A stretch of 64,000 bases of DNA from positions 248,001 to 312,000 of the forward strand of contig CP007051.1 in assembly GCA_000517565.1 (NCBI GenBank). Direction: 5' to 3'. The stretch comes from Desulfurella acetivorans A63 (GTDB lineage: Bacteria; Campylobacterota_A; Desulfurellia; Desulfurellales; Desulfurellaceae). The notes under the pieces are model-generated. The model was not told the DNA's origin, did not search any database, and saw nothing but the letters and a program-made list of their open reading frames with translations. The translations under genes and the position numbers were made by a program. Position 1 is the first letter of the stretch. Each line of letters starts with the position of its first letter. Positions 26,244 to 35,973 of the stretch are shown here, piece after piece.

Positions 26244-27113
26244 TTATATAGCTTTTTCAATTTGTGTTATAAGTTTTCCATTTTTAAAAACGCTAACGTC
26301 TCCTGTCGATTCTGATACAACTATGCTCATTGCATTTGATACACTAGTGATAGCAGCAGCAGCCATGTGTCTTGAACCCAAACCTTTGGGTAGATCAGTA
26401 GTGTCAGCAGAAGCTGCAATATGAGCCCCAGCCGACTCCAATGTACCATCCCCGCTGATTAAAAAAGCACCATCTAACACACTATATTCTTTTATTGTAT
26501 CATCAAGGTTGGATAACATAATATTTCTTTCTTTAGGATCGTAGCCCTTAAAAGGATTAAAAATCATTTGCTTAATGTATGGCTTTATATTTTCAATATC
26601 ACCTAATACGAACAAAGCGCCAACAGATTTTCCTTCTCTTCCTTGGTTTGCTAGCTCAAGTGCAATACGCAATATTTTTTCAAATACTTCTGGTCTTATA
26701 CTCTCACCAAAATCAATATTTTCTCTAAAAAGTAAAAGTTCTTTTTCTTTTTCTATTTCTAAATAGATCATACTATCTATATTATTTAGACCAGTTAAAG
26801 CTATAAGCCTTGAATCTTTGGATAAAATATTTGCAGCAAGAGCCATAACAATGGCTACTTTCAGTTTATTGGTTCTTGTAAAACTTATATTTGGTACTGT
26901 GATACTTGGAAGGTTTTTTAAATTTTGGAGTTGTTCATGATTATCTTCTTCAATCTCGGTACGTTTGAAAACAATAATTTTTCTTATGTCTTTTTTTAGA
27001 AGCTCATCTATGTTTAATTTTTTTATATCACTGTAATATACAAGCAAGCTGATATCTTTATCCGTTTCTATTATACTGATTGCGCTATTTAGTATTTGTT
27101 CGCTTATTTGCAT
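26244..27113 (-). CDS. Diadenylate cyclase (DAC/DisA_N domain), DacZ-like architecture
   Basis: A 289-residue soluble protein. The C-terminal ~130 residues have the DAC active-site motifs that make c-di-AMP from two ATP: LDGAFLISGDG (DGA at 214-216) and LPKGLGSRHMAAAAIT (246-256), then VVSESTGDVSVFKNG. The usual RHR reads RHM here. The N-terminal ~150 residues form an alpha/beta domain without a membrane segment, unlike CdaA, and there is no DNA-binding C-terminus as in DisA. The layout resembles archaeal-type DacZ. It overlaps the small Cys-rich gene by 29 bases. Activity is inferred from motifs only. Confidence 0.75.
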   Translation of the reverse strand: MQISEQILNSAISIIETDKDISLLVYYSDIKKLNIDELLKKDIRKIIVFKRTEIEEDNHEQLQNLKNLPSITVPNISFTRTNKLKVAIVMALAANILSKDSRLIALTGLNNIDSMIYLEIEKEKELLLFRENIDFGESIRPEVFEKILRIALELANQGREGKSVGALFVLGDIENIKPYIKQMIFNPFKGYDPKERNIMLSNLDDTIKEYSVLDGAFLISGDGTLESAGAHIAASADTTDLPKGLGSRHMAAAAITSVSNAMSIVVSESTGDVSVFKNGKLITQIEKAI

Positions 27114-27264
27114 TTTCGGTTTGCCTTTCTTTTTCTTTTTTATCTTCTTGTTTTTTTAGAAAAGCTACATCAAGTGTAAAGTCTGGACAATATCTGTTTT
27201 CTATAATTTCTTTTTTTGCACAAAATCCTCTCCACGCACAAATCAAACAGCTTTTATTTTCCAT
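27085..27264 (-). CDS. Small Cys-rich protein upstream of the diadenylate cyclase
   Basis: A 59-residue protein. Four cysteines, C6, C9, C15 and C26, in the order C-x2-C-x5-C-x10-C (SCLICAWRGFC...RYCPDFT), suggest a metal or iron-sulfur site. The rest is a Lys/Glu-rich tail. The start at ATG 27264 is preferred; TTG 27285 would also fit. It overlaps the following gene by 29 bases, so the two are likely made together. I believe similar short proteins occur in other anaerobes, but have no function to give. Confidence 0.6.
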   Translation of the reverse strand: MENKSCLICAWRGFCAKKEIIENRYCPDFTLDVAFLKKQEDKKEKERQTENANKRTNTK

Positions 27265-27319
27265 AATTTTATTATACACCTTCAATAAAATTTTGCAAAG
27301 TTTTTAGTTTTTCAAAATT

Positions 27320-28837
27320 TTACATATACATCAGCGCTTTATTAATAGCATCCAGATAAGCTTTGGCACTTGCTTCTATAACATCTGTTGCAACACCTCT
27401 GCCAATTATATTTTTATCAATATCAGGAAAATATACTTTTACAGTTGCTTCACCCAGGGCTTCTCTGCTTTCTGTTATGGATTTGATTTCATAAAATTTA
27501 AGTTGACCTTTGACGAATGTAATGCGCTCTAAAGCTTTATAAACTGCATCTACCGGACCATCGCCCAATGCTGCATCTTCAAAGATCTCACCGTTTTTGG
27601 ATAACTTTATTGTAGCAGTAGGTGTAATGTTTGTGCCAGAGCTTACCTGCAAGCTAACAATTTCATACACTGATGGACTGAATTTTATTTTATCTTCTAC
27701 GAGTGCATGTAGGTCTTCGTCGTATACTTCTTTTTTCTTGTCTGCAAGGACTTTGAATTTTTCAAATATGTCTTCAAGTTGTTCTTTGGTTAACTGATAG
27801 CCAAGCTCAACAAGCCTTTTTTCAAGACCGTGTTTGCCTGAGTGTTTGCCAAGCACAAGTGAACTTGAGTCAATACCTACATCTTCTGGTTTCATGATTT
27901 CGTATGTGCTTTTTTCTTTAATTACACCGTCTTGATGTATACCAGCTTCATGTGCAAAGGCATTTTTACCCACTATAGCTTTATTGCGCTGGATATCTAT
28001 GCCTGTTAGCTTGCTTACAAGCCTGCTTGTGCGGTAGATTTCTTTCGTATTTATATTTGTTGAGGCTTTATATATATCGTTTCTAACCTTTATAGCCATA
28101 ACAATTTCTTCCAAAGATGCATTACCTGCACGTTCTCCTATGCCGTTTATAGTACACTCTACCTGATCTGCACCAGCCAAAACTGCAGACAGAGAGTTAG
28201 CAACAGCCATACCTAAATCATTGTGACAGTGGACAGAAACTTCTGCTTTATCAATATTTGGTACTTTATTTTTTATGTAGGTTATAAGCTCATAGTACTC
28301 TTGAGGTGTGGTGTATCCTACTGTATCTGGTAAATTTACAACGCTTGCTCCTGCATTAATTACGCTTTCGACAACTTTGCAAAGGTAATCCCAGTTTGAG
28401 CGTGTTGCATCTTCTGCAGAAAACTCCACTTCTTCGCAGCCATTTCTTGCAAATTTCACTGCTTCAACTGCTGCATCAAGCACAGCTTCATAGCTCATTT
28501 TCAGTTTCTTTTCTACATGTATAGGGCTTGTTGCTATAAATGTGTGCAGTCTTTTGCGTGGAGCTGGTTTTATTGCTTCCAAGCCTTTTTCAATATCTTG
28601 CTTTACTGCTCTGGCAAGGGATGCTATGGTAGAATTCTTTATTATTTTTGCTATTGCATTTATTGCTTCAAAATCACCTGGACTTGCTGCAGCAAAGCCT
28701 GCTTCAATAACATCAACACCTAATTTTTCAAGTTGTTTTGCAATTGCTATTTTTTCTTCGATATTTAAACTGGCACCCGGTGATTGTTCTCCATCCCTTA
28801 GCGTTGTGTCAAATATTTTTACTATCCTGGAGCTCAT
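27320..28837 (-). CDS. leuA: 2-isopropylmalate synthase
   Basis: LeuA (505 residues) condenses acetyl-CoA with 2-oxoisovalerate in the first step of leucine synthesis. The N-terminal TIM barrel has [16 protein letters not shown] (about 9-24), [17 protein letters not shown] near 200 and [13 protein letters not shown] near 235. The C-terminal ~130 residues are the regulatory domain that senses leucine in the family. A GGGAGGG ribosome site precedes the ATG, and the start overlaps the pssA end by 29 bases. The ilvBNC genes upstream in the same run supply its substrate. Confidence 0.96.
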   Translation of the reverse strand: MSSRIVKIFDTTLRDGEQSPGASLNIEEKIAIAKQLEKLGVDVIEAGFAAASPGDFEAINAIAKIIKNSTIASLARAVKQDIEKGLEAIKPAPRKRLHTFIATSPIHVEKKLKMSYEAVLDAAVEAVKFARNGCEEVEFSAEDATRSNWDYLCKVVESVINAGASVVNLPDTVGYTTPQEYYELITYIKNKVPNIDKAEVSVHCHNDLGMAVANSLSAVLAGADQVECTINGIGERAGNASLEEIVMAIKVRNDIYKASTNINTKEIYRTSRLVSKLTGIDIQRNKAIVGKNAFAHEAGIHQDGVIKEKSTYEIMKPEDVGIDSSSLVLGKHSGKHGLEKRLVELGYQLTKEQLEDIFEKFKVLADKKKEVYDEDLHALVEDKIKFSPSVYEIVSLQVSSGTNITPTATIKLSKNGEIFEDAALGDGPVDAVYKALERITFVKGQLKFYEIKSITESREALGEATVKVYFPDIDKNIIGRGVATDVIEASAKAYLDAINKALMYM

Positions 28838-29546
28838 GGTTAACCCTCCCTTTTTTGAAAAATTTTATTATTAACTCTATTGGTCCTGATAGGGCATACG
28901 ATAGACCAATAAGTGGAACAAATACGTATGGTTTATATATAACAAGAGATAAAATCAATAGTATAAGCGCAAAAACCCTAATTGAAATTCTCCCATCTAG
29001 TTTAACTTTTTTAAAACTTCTGTATTTGATTGTGCTAATCATTAAAAACGAGATTACATACACGCTAACTAAAAAAAATACTTTATAATCTTTATACTCA
29101 ATATTAAAATGTAAAATTGCTAGTATTATGCTTGCAATTATTATAGCCCCACCTGGTATAGGTAAGCCTACAAAATCAATTGTTTTTGTTGTAATAACGT
29201 TGAAACGTGCAAGTCTTAGCGCACCTGTTAATAAAAATAGTGATGCAGCAATTACGCCTATTCGGCCCATATCGCTTAACGCGAATGTGTACATTAAAAA
29301 TGCTGGTGCAACTCCAAAGCTAACAAGATCTGATAATGAATCGTATTCAACTCCAAATCTACTTTCACAATGAGTAAGCCTTGCTATTTTGCCATCTAAA
29401 TTATCAAATACCACAGCCAATATCAAAAGCCACGCTGCTGTCAGATAATCTCCCTGATAAGACTCTATAATACTGTAGAAACCAGAAAGCATATTGGCAG
29501 TAGTAAACAGATTTGGCAATATGTAAAGTGCGTTTTTTTGTTTCAT
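28809..29546 (-). CDS. pssA: CDP-diacylglycerol--serine O-phosphatidyltransferase
   Basis: A 245-residue membrane enzyme that makes phosphatidylserine. The CDP-alcohol phosphotransferase motif is complete near residues 48-71: DGKIARLT, then [11 protein letters not shown] (pattern DGxxAR-x8-Gx3Dx3D). About six to eight membrane helices follow. It overlaps psd by 4 bases upstream and leuA by 29 bases downstream. With psd it forms the phosphatidylethanolamine pathway. Confidence 0.95.
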   Translation of the reverse strand: MKQKNALYILPNLFTTANMLSGFYSIIESYQGDYLTAAWLLILAVVFDNLDGKIARLTHCESRFGVEYDSLSDLVSFGVAPAFLMYTFALSDMGRIGVIAASLFLLTGALRLARFNVITTKTIDFVGLPIPGGAIIIASIILAILHFNIEYKDYKVFFLVSVYVISFLMISTIKYRSFKKVKLDGRISIRVFALILLILSLVIYKPYVFVPLIGLSYALSGPIELIIKFFKKGRVNHELQDSKNI

Positions 29547-30175
29547 AAATAACCTATTAAATCTCCACCTTTTATTTTTTGATTCATATGGACTGCTAAA
29601 TTTAATTCATTTTCGCTGTAAATATCAACCCTTGAGCCAAAGCGTATAAGACCTATAATGTCTCCAGCTTCTACTTTGTCATTTGGTTTTGTGTATGTTA
29701 CAATTCTTCTTGCTATAATGCCAGCAATTTGCACCACTACTATTTTTTTACCATCTTCATTTTCAAAAAGAAGGGCACATTGTTCGTTTTCAAGCGAAGC
29801 TTTTGGTTTATTGGCACTAATAAATAAGCCTTTGTTGTAAATTTTATCCAAACATACACCTTTAAATGGAGCAAGGTTTATATGCACATCAAATACTGAC
29901 ATAAATATGCTAATTTTATTAACTTCTGATTTAAAGAAAAACCTTTCGTAAGCGTTGGATATATCCACAATAGTGCCATCTGCTGGTGATAATACCATAT
30001 TTTTTTCATAGTGGATATTTTTCTTTGGATTTCTAAAAAAATATACACTAAATGCACTTGCACCAAGCAATGTAGCTTTTAGAAATTTATTTTTAAAAAG
30101 AAACGAGCCAATAGCAAAAGAAGCAATAAATGGGTAACCTTCTTTTGCTATTATATCTTTTTTTGTAGTTTTCAT
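29543..30175 (-). CDS. psd: Phosphatidylserine decarboxylase (short form)
   Basis: A 210-residue, short-type pyruvoyl-dependent decarboxylase that turns phosphatidylserine into phosphatidylethanolamine. It has LSPADGTIVDI near 60, FMSVFDVHINLAPFKG near 90, and the self-cleavage site RFGSRVD near 180, where the serine after glycine becomes the pyruvoyl group. A hydrophobic N-terminal region probably holds it at the membrane. ATG 30175 starts 1 base after the ilvC stop; a TTG at 30196 is an alternative. It is coupled to pssA by a 4-base overlap. Confidence 0.93.
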   Translation of the reverse strand: MKTTKKDIIAKEGYPFIASFAIGSFLFKNKFLKATLLGASAFSVYFFRNPKKNIHYEKNMVLSPADGTIVDISNAYERFFFKSEVNKISIFMSVFDVHINLAPFKGVCLDKIYNKGLFISANKPKASLENEQCALLFENEDGKKIVVVQIAGIIARRIVTYTKPNDKVEAGDIIGLIRFGSRVDIYSENELNLAVHMNQKIKGGDLIGYL

Positions 30176-30176
30176 G

Positions 30177-31196
<1,020 letters not shown>

Positions 31197-31212
31197 TTAG
31201 CCCTCCTAAAAA

Positions 31213-31698
31213 TTATTGTTTTGATTCTCTTGACATTGCAACTTTTCCAGTCCTTGCAATTTCTTTAATTCCAAGCGGTTCAAGAAGATTTAAAATAGCA
31301 TTGATTTTTTCAGAACTTCCTGTTACTTCTATTGTATATGAATTTTGCGATACGTCAACTATTTTACCCCTGAATATATCAACTATGCGCAAAATTTCAG
31401 CTCTAGTGGATGAATCTGTGTGCATTTTGATTAAAGCCATTTCTCGCTCTACGTATGGCACATCGTCGCTGTATTCAATTACTTTTATAGTATCAATAAG
31501 CTTGTTAAGTTGTTTGCCTATTTGTTCTAAAATATTTTCATCGCCTTCTGTAACTATAGTCATTCGCGATAAATTAAGTTCATTTATAGGTGCAACATTT
31601 AAACTTTCTATGTTATAGCCTCTTGCACTGAAAAGATTTGCTATACGCGACAAAACGCCTGCTTCGTTTTCTACGATAACTGAAAATATTCTTTTCAT
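31213..31698 (-). CDS. ilvN: Acetolactate synthase small (regulatory) subunit
   Basis: A 161-residue regulatory subunit. An ACT domain fills residues 1-75 (IFSVIVENEAGVLSRIANLFSARGYNIESL), which binds valine in the family, and a second ACT-like part completes the protein (EVTGSSEKINAILNLLEPLGIKEIARTG). It lies 8 bases after ilvB, so the two subunits are made together. Also called ilvH in some genomes. Confidence 0.96.
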   Translation of the reverse strand: MKRIFSVIVENEAGVLSRIANLFSARGYNIESLNVAPINELNLSRMTIVTEGDENILEQIGKQLNKLIDTIKVIEYSDDVPYVEREMALIKMHTDSSTRAEILRIVDIFRGKIVDVSQNSYTIEVTGSSEKINAILNLLEPLGIKEIARTGKVAMSRESKQ

Positions 31699-31706
31699 TT
31701 TCCCCC

Positions 31707-33401
31707 CTAAGTTAAAATCATTTCGCTAAGTGGTGCGCCACCTGGTACCATAGGATAAACATTTTCTTCTCTTTCGATTTTTATATCAAGCACATATGGA
31801 CCATTATAATTTATTAATTCTGTAAGTGCTTGTTCAACGTCTTTTTTGTCTTCAACTCTTTTTGCTATGATACCGTAACTTTCTGATAATTTTACAAAAT
31901 CAGGTTGTACTTCTATATTGGTATTTGCATATCTTCTGCCGTAAAACAACTGTTGCCACTGCCTTACCATGCCCAAATAAGAGTTATTTAAAATAATAAC
32001 CTTTGTTTGTAATTTATACGTTGCAAGAACAGCTAATTCTTGTAAATTCATCTGAAAAGAACCATCTCCAGCTATAACAAATACTTGTTTGTCTGGATTT
32101 GCAAAACTTGCACCTATACCTGCAGGAAATCCAAATCCCATTGTACCAAGACCGCCTGATGTTAAAAATCTTCTGGGTTTATTGAAATTATAAAATTGCG
32201 CAACCCACATTTGATGTTGGCCTACTTCTGTTGAAACAATTGGATCCAACTCTTTTGTTAATTTGTTTAGTAATTGTATTACGTATTGTGGTTTTATAAC
32301 TTTATCGGAGTCTTCGTATGAAAGAGGATGTTCGCTGTCCCACTTTTTTATTAAATCCAGCCACTTTTTTCTGTTTTGGTGAATTTTGTTGTTATCTTTA
32401 AGAATGGAAAGAAGTTCCTTTAAAACCAGTTTTGCATCGCCTACTATAGGATAATCAACTTTAATATTTTTACTTATACTTGTTGGGTCAATATCTATGT
32501 GAACAACCTGTGCATTTGGAGCAAACTCAGATACTTTGCCAGTAATTCTATCATCAAACCTTGCTCCTATAGAAATAAGTAAATCGCAGTATTGAATGGC
32601 CATATTTGCTTTATAGGTACCGTGCATGCCAGCCATGCCCAGGCTCAAAGGATGGTCTGCAGGAAATGCCCCAATACCCATAAGTGTAGTAAAAGCAGGT
32701 ATTTGCAATCTTTCTGCAAGCTCTAAAACTTCTTTATGTGCATTTGAAGTAATTACACCACCACCAATATACAAAAGTGGTCTTTCTGCTTGCTCAATTA
32801 CTTTAGCTACCTTTTTTATCTGTTTTGGGTTACCGTGGTAAGTCGGGTTATAACTTCTCAAATGTATTGCATCCGGATACTCAAATTCACAGCTTGCTGT
32901 TTGTACATCTTTTGGTATATCAACCAAAACGGGACCTGGCCTGCCTGTTCTTGCTATGTAAAAAGCTTTTTTTATGGTATAGGCTAAATCTTTAACATCT
33001 TTTACTAAGAAATTGTGTTTTGTGCAAGATCTTGTAATGCCTACTATATCAACTTCTTGGAAAGCATCGTTGCCTATTAAATGTGTAGGTACTTGACCTG
33101 TAAAAACAACAAGAGGTATAGAGTCCATATATGCTGTTGCAATACCTGTTACAGCATTAGTTGCGCCAGGTCCGCTTGTAACAAGGCTAACGCCAACCTG
33201 GCCCGTACTTCTTGCATATCCATCTGCCATGTGAACAGCACCTTGCTCGTGTCTTGTTAGGATGAACTCTATATCTTTTTGCTTATAAATGGCATCATGC
33301 AAGTCAATAATTGCACCACCTGGTATGCCGAATAGATGTTTTACTCCTTCTTTTTTTAGACATTCGATAAAGATTTCTGCACCTTTTAACTTTCCACTCA
33401 T
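31707..33401 (-). CDS. ilvB: Acetolactate synthase large (catalytic) subunit
   Basis: IlvB (564 residues) is the TPP- and FAD-dependent enzyme for 2-acetolactate from pyruvate. It has [17 protein letters not shown] near 51 (catalytic glutamate), [20 protein letters not shown] near 73, and the TPP motif [12 protein letters not shown]...NN near 440-470. Length is normal. A GGGGGAAA-type ribosome site precedes the ATG and a separate promoter lies 30-56 bases upstream, so ilvB begins the amino-acid/phospholipid operon. Confidence 0.97.
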   Translation of the reverse strand: MSGKLKGAEIFIECLKKEGVKHLFGIPGGAIIDLHDAIYKQKDIEFILTRHEQGAVHMADGYARSTGQVGVSLVTSGPGATNAVTGIATAYMDSIPLVVFTGQVPTHLIGNDAFQEVDIVGITRSCTKHNFLVKDVKDLAYTIKKAFYIARTGRPGPVLVDIPKDVQTASCEFEYPDAIHLRSYNPTYHGNPKQIKKVAKVIEQAERPLLYIGGGVITSNAHKEVLELAERLQIPAFTTLMGIGAFPADHPLSLGMAGMHGTYKANMAIQYCDLLISIGARFDDRITGKVSEFAPNAQVVHIDIDPTSISKNIKVDYPIVGDAKLVLKELLSILKDNNKIHQNRKKWLDLIKKWDSEHPLSYEDSDKVIKPQYVIQLLNKLTKELDPIVSTEVGQHQMWVAQFYNFNKPRRFLTSGGLGTMGFGFPAGIGASFANPDKQVFVIAGDGSFQMNLQELAVLATYKLQTKVIILNNSYLGMVRQWQQLFYGRRYANTNIEVQPDFVKLSESYGIIAKRVEDKKDVEQALTELINYNGPYVLDIKIEREENVYPMVPGGAPLSEMILT

Positions 33402-33429
33402 ATTTCCCCCTTGTATAAATTAAGCAATA

Positions 33430-33457
33430 ATTATACAAAATATTACAAAATTTGCAA
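33430..33457 (-). promoter_or_regulatory. Promoter of ilvB operon
   Basis: On the minus strand, TTGCAA (33457-33452), a 16-base spacer and a perfect TATAAT (33435-33430) precede ilvB. The start of transcription would fall near 33423, giving a leader of about 20 bases. No leader peptide or attenuator is seen. Confidence 0.65.
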
Positions 33458-33458
33458 A

Positions 33459-34205
33459 TTATTGTAGAAAATTGCAGATTGCTTTATTAAAATCATCAGG
33501 TTTCTCCCACATAGACATATGTCCAGCATTTTGGATAACAACCATTTGCGAATGTTTAATATTATCTTTTAGATATTGGGCATATTTAATCGGTGTAAGT
33601 TTGTCGCAAGAGCCTACAATAACAAGTGCAGGTTTATCTATCTGATTTACTTTTTGCATTATATCAAACTCATTGCAAGCAAGAAAATCATTGTATCGTA
33701 CGATTTTGTTTGTATTATTAAATTCACTTTCAGCTTCTTCGATCAATTCTTTTTTTGTATGTTCGCAATAAGCCCAATCTACTGCATAGTTTGCACCTTC
33801 CAGGGTTGCTTTTAAAATATCTTGATGAACTTTTAATTTTGCGCCGCTTCCTGCAATGATAATTTTATCTATAAGTTGTGGATATTTAAGACTAAATAGC
33901 AGAACAATTGCACCACCCATAGAATGTCCACAAAGTGTTACATTTTTTAAGTTTAAGGCTTCAATAAATGACTTTATAAAATCAACATAATCATCAATAG
34001 AAGAATATCCATTTCCTTGAGAGTTACCATGACCAATTAAATCAATAGCAATTTTTGTGTAATTGGGTAATGTAGCTTTTAGCTGATGTTTCCATGTTTG
34101 TTTGGTAGCTCCAGATCCATGTATAAAAATAATATTCTTTTGTTGTTCTGGGCTTTCTTGTTCGTATGAAATTTTTTTGCCTTCTATATAAACTTCTTTT
34201 TCCAT
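33459..34205 (-). CDS. Alpha/beta-fold hydrolase
   Basis: A 248-residue serine hydrolase. The oxyanion-hole HG is at 29-30, the nucleophile elbow GHSMGG has S95, and the triad is completed by D201 (GSCDKLTP) and H229 (NAGHMSMWE). No signal peptide is seen, so it is cytosolic. It resembles esterases and ring-cleavage product hydrolases such as MhpC/BioH, but the substrate cannot be told. AAGGTG precedes the ATG. It has its own promoter and lies divergent from hrcA. Confidence 0.85.
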   Translation of the reverse strand: MEKEVYIEGKKISYEQESPEQQKNIIFIHGSGATKQTWKHQLKATLPNYTKIAIDLIGHGNSQGNGYSSIDDYVDFIKSFIEALNLKNVTLCGHSMGGAIVLLFSLKYPQLIDKIIIAGSGAKLKVHQDILKATLEGANYAVDWAYCEHTKKELIEEAESEFNNTNKIVRYNDFLACNEFDIMQKVNQIDKPALVIVGSCDKLTPIKYAQYLKDNIKHSQMVVIQNAGHMSMWEKPDDFNKAICNFLQ

Positions 34206-34234
34206 GATTTACACCTTTTAATTAAAGTTTAAGT

Positions 34235-34263
34235 ATTATAGCATTTTTTGAATTATTTATCAA
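34235..34263 (-). promoter_or_regulatory. Promoter of the alpha/beta hydrolase gene
   Basis: On the minus strand, TTGATA (34263-34258), 17 bases and a perfect TATAAT (34240-34235) lie 30 bases before the ATG. Confidence 0.7.
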
Positions 34264-34319
34264 ATTAAAAAAGTTTTTTAAAGTAGAGCCAATTTAATTA
34301 GATTTAAATTCAATAAGAC

Positions 34320-34347
34320 TTGACAAAAAATAAAATTAGAATATCTT
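34320..34347 (+). promoter_or_regulatory. Promoter of the hrcA-grpE-dnaK operon
   Basis: TTGACA at 34320-34325, 16 bases, then TATCTT at 34342-34347. Transcription would start near 34354, inside the CIRCE-like operator, which would let HrcA block it. Confidence 0.6.
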
Positions 34348-34349
34348 TG

Positions 34350-34376
34350 TTAGCAGGTAGAAGTGGTGATTGCTAA
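34350..34376 (+). promoter_or_regulatory. CIRCE-like HrcA operator, degenerate
   Basis: TTAGCA (34350-34355) and TGCTAA (34371-34376) are exact inverted copies in the 9-9-9 layout of the CIRCE element (TTAGCACTC, 9 bases, GAGTGCTAA). The inner three bases of each arm (GGT and GAT) differ from the CTC/GAG consensus. The last A is also the A of the hrcA ATG, so the operator covers the translation start region. Confidence 0.75.
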
Positions 34377-35380
34377 TGAAAGCAGAATTAGATGAAAGAT
34401 ATTTAACGGTTTTAAATATAGTTGTTGAAAACTTTATAAACTACAAAGAAGCCGTGGGCTCTAGAGTATTAATAAAAAGGTATAATTTACCTTTTTCTGC
34501 TGCTACAATGAGAAATATTATGTCTGATTTAGAAGAAATGGGATACCTTAAACATTCCTATATATCAAGCGGAAAAATTCCAACTGAGCTTGGTTACAAA
34601 GCATATGTACAGCATCTATTGGAAAAGAAAAGAAAGAGTTTAAAACCAAGATTAAAACAAATTGATAATATAAATTTAAGCACCATTGAAGATTTTGTTT
34701 CAGATATATCGAATATCTTATCTAATTCGTGTGGTTTGATATCCATGGTTAGCTCTCCTAATATATTTAAATTAAAACTAAAAGATATTAGTTTGATAAA
34801 AATTGGATCTAATAAATTGCTGTGCGCTGTAATAGCTGAGCCGTCAGTTGTGGAAACAAAAATAATAGAAGTTGCAAAAGATTATTCTGAAAGTGAGCTA
34901 AATGATATAGTCCAGTTTTTAAGTGAAAATTACAAAGGTTGGGAGCTAGAAAAAATTCAGGAAGATTTAGAAAACTCATTGTCGAAAAGCAGACAAGAGT
35001 GCGATTTAATATTTAAAAAGTTAAAAGAAAAAAGTAAAGATCTGTACTTTTCTGGCGTTCAAAATCTATTAAAAGAAAGAGAATTTTATGAAGATTATGA
35101 ACAGTTGAATAAAATTCTTGATGTTATAGAAAAAAGAAAACATGTTTCTGAAATAGTTGATTTGATTTTAAAAAATGATGAAAAAATATTAATAGGTAAT
35201 GATATACCAAATGAGAAACTAAAAGGTATGAGTCTTATTGCCCAACCTTACTATCTGGATAATGTAAAGTTGGGTTTTGTAGGTGTACTTGGGCCTATGA
35301 ATTTAAATTATGAAAATGTAATCTACACACTGGATTTATTGAGCAAAAAAATAGAAAAACTTTTTAAACAAGGGAGGTAG
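34376..35380 (+). CDS. hrcA: Heat-inducible transcription repressor HrcA
   Basis: HrcA (334 residues) represses chaperone genes by binding CIRCE. The winged-helix N-terminus has AVGSRVLIKRYNLPFSAATMRNIMSDLEEMGYL (cited by position, about 24-58), then HSYISSGKIPTELGYKAYV. The C-terminal IDD/GAF-like domain ends with FVGVLGPMNLNYENVIYTLDLL. The ATG at 34376 is chosen over TTG 34370. It sits in front of grpE and dnaK, and the operator at its start suggests self-regulation. Confidence 0.95.
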   Translation: MKAELDERYLTVLNIVVENFINYKEAVGSRVLIKRYNLPFSAATMRNIMSDLEEMGYLKHSYISSGKIPTELGYKAYVQHLLEKKRKSLKPRLKQIDNINLSTIEDFVSDISNILSNSCGLISMVSSPNIFKLKLKDISLIKIGSNKLLCAVIAEPSVVETKIIEVAKDYSESELNDIVQFLSENYKGWELEKIQEDLENSLSKSRQECDLIFKKLKEKSKDLYFSGVQNLLKEREFYEDYEQLNKILDVIEKRKHVSEIVDLILKNDEKILIGNDIPNEKLKGMSLIAQPYYLDNVKLGFVGVLGPMNLNYENVIYTLDLLSKKIEKLFKQGR

Positions 35381-35382
35381 TA

Positions 35383-35970
35383 ATGAATGATAAAAATAAT
35401 ATCACGGAAAATTTACAAGAAAATCAAGAGTTGCAAAATAATAATATAGAAAGCAAGGAAACAGATCTAAATCAAACCCAACAGGAGACAAAAGACGAAT
35501 TGTCAGAACTAAAAGAACAATTAGAAAAACAAAAAGATGCATATTTAAGGTTATTGGCTGAGTTTGATAATTTCAGAAAACGCACAGAAAAAGAAAAGTT
35601 TGAAATTGCTGATGTTATAAAGGGTTCAGTAGTAAGAGATTTTTTGCCAATTTTGGATAGTCTGGAAAAAGCATATGAAGCTTGTGTAAATGATGAATCA
35701 ATAAGATCTGGCATTGAGCTTGTTATAAAAGCGTTTAAACAGCTTTTGGAAAAGTATGAAATAAAGGAAGTAGATACTGAATGCGAGTTCAATCCAAATC
35801 TTCATGAAGCTTTAATGATTGTAGAATCAAATACGCCGAATAAAATTGTTCAGGTTTTTGAAAAAGGTTATACTTATAAGGATAAATTGCTTAGACCGGC
35901 AAAAGTTTCGGTAGGTAAATTGAATAATAATGACAACAATACAAATGAAGATAAAAATGAGGAGGTATAA
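35383..35970 (+). CDS. grpE: Nucleotide exchange factor GrpE
   Basis: GrpE (195 residues) releases ADP from DnaK. A Gln/Asn/Glu-rich disordered N-terminus (1-45) leads to the long dimer helix (QKDAYLRLLAEFDNFRKRTEKEK, about 50-72). The C-terminal beta domain contains NPNLHEALMIVES and VFEKGYTYKDKLLRPAKVSVGK. An AGGGAGG site precedes the ATG; 2 bases separate it from hrcA and 3 from dnaK. Confidence 0.96.
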   Translation: MNDKNNITENLQENQELQNNNIESKETDLNQTQQETKDELSELKEQLEKQKDAYLRLLAEFDNFRKRTEKEKFEIADVIKGSVVRDFLPILDSLEKAYEACVNDESIRSGIELVIKAFKQLLEKYEIKEVDTECEFNPNLHEALMIVESNTPNKIVQVFEKGYTYKDKLLRPAKVSVGKLNNNDNNTNEDKNEEV

Positions 35971-35973
35971 TTT

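Noticed and set aside
26244-27113. Calling the diadenylate cyclase DisA or CdaA
   Set aside because: It lacks the DisA helix-hairpin-helix DNA-binding part and the three membrane helices of CdaA.
28738-29088. 116-residue plus-strand frame over leuA/pssA
   Set aside because: Fully antisense to two clear enzymes with intact motifs.
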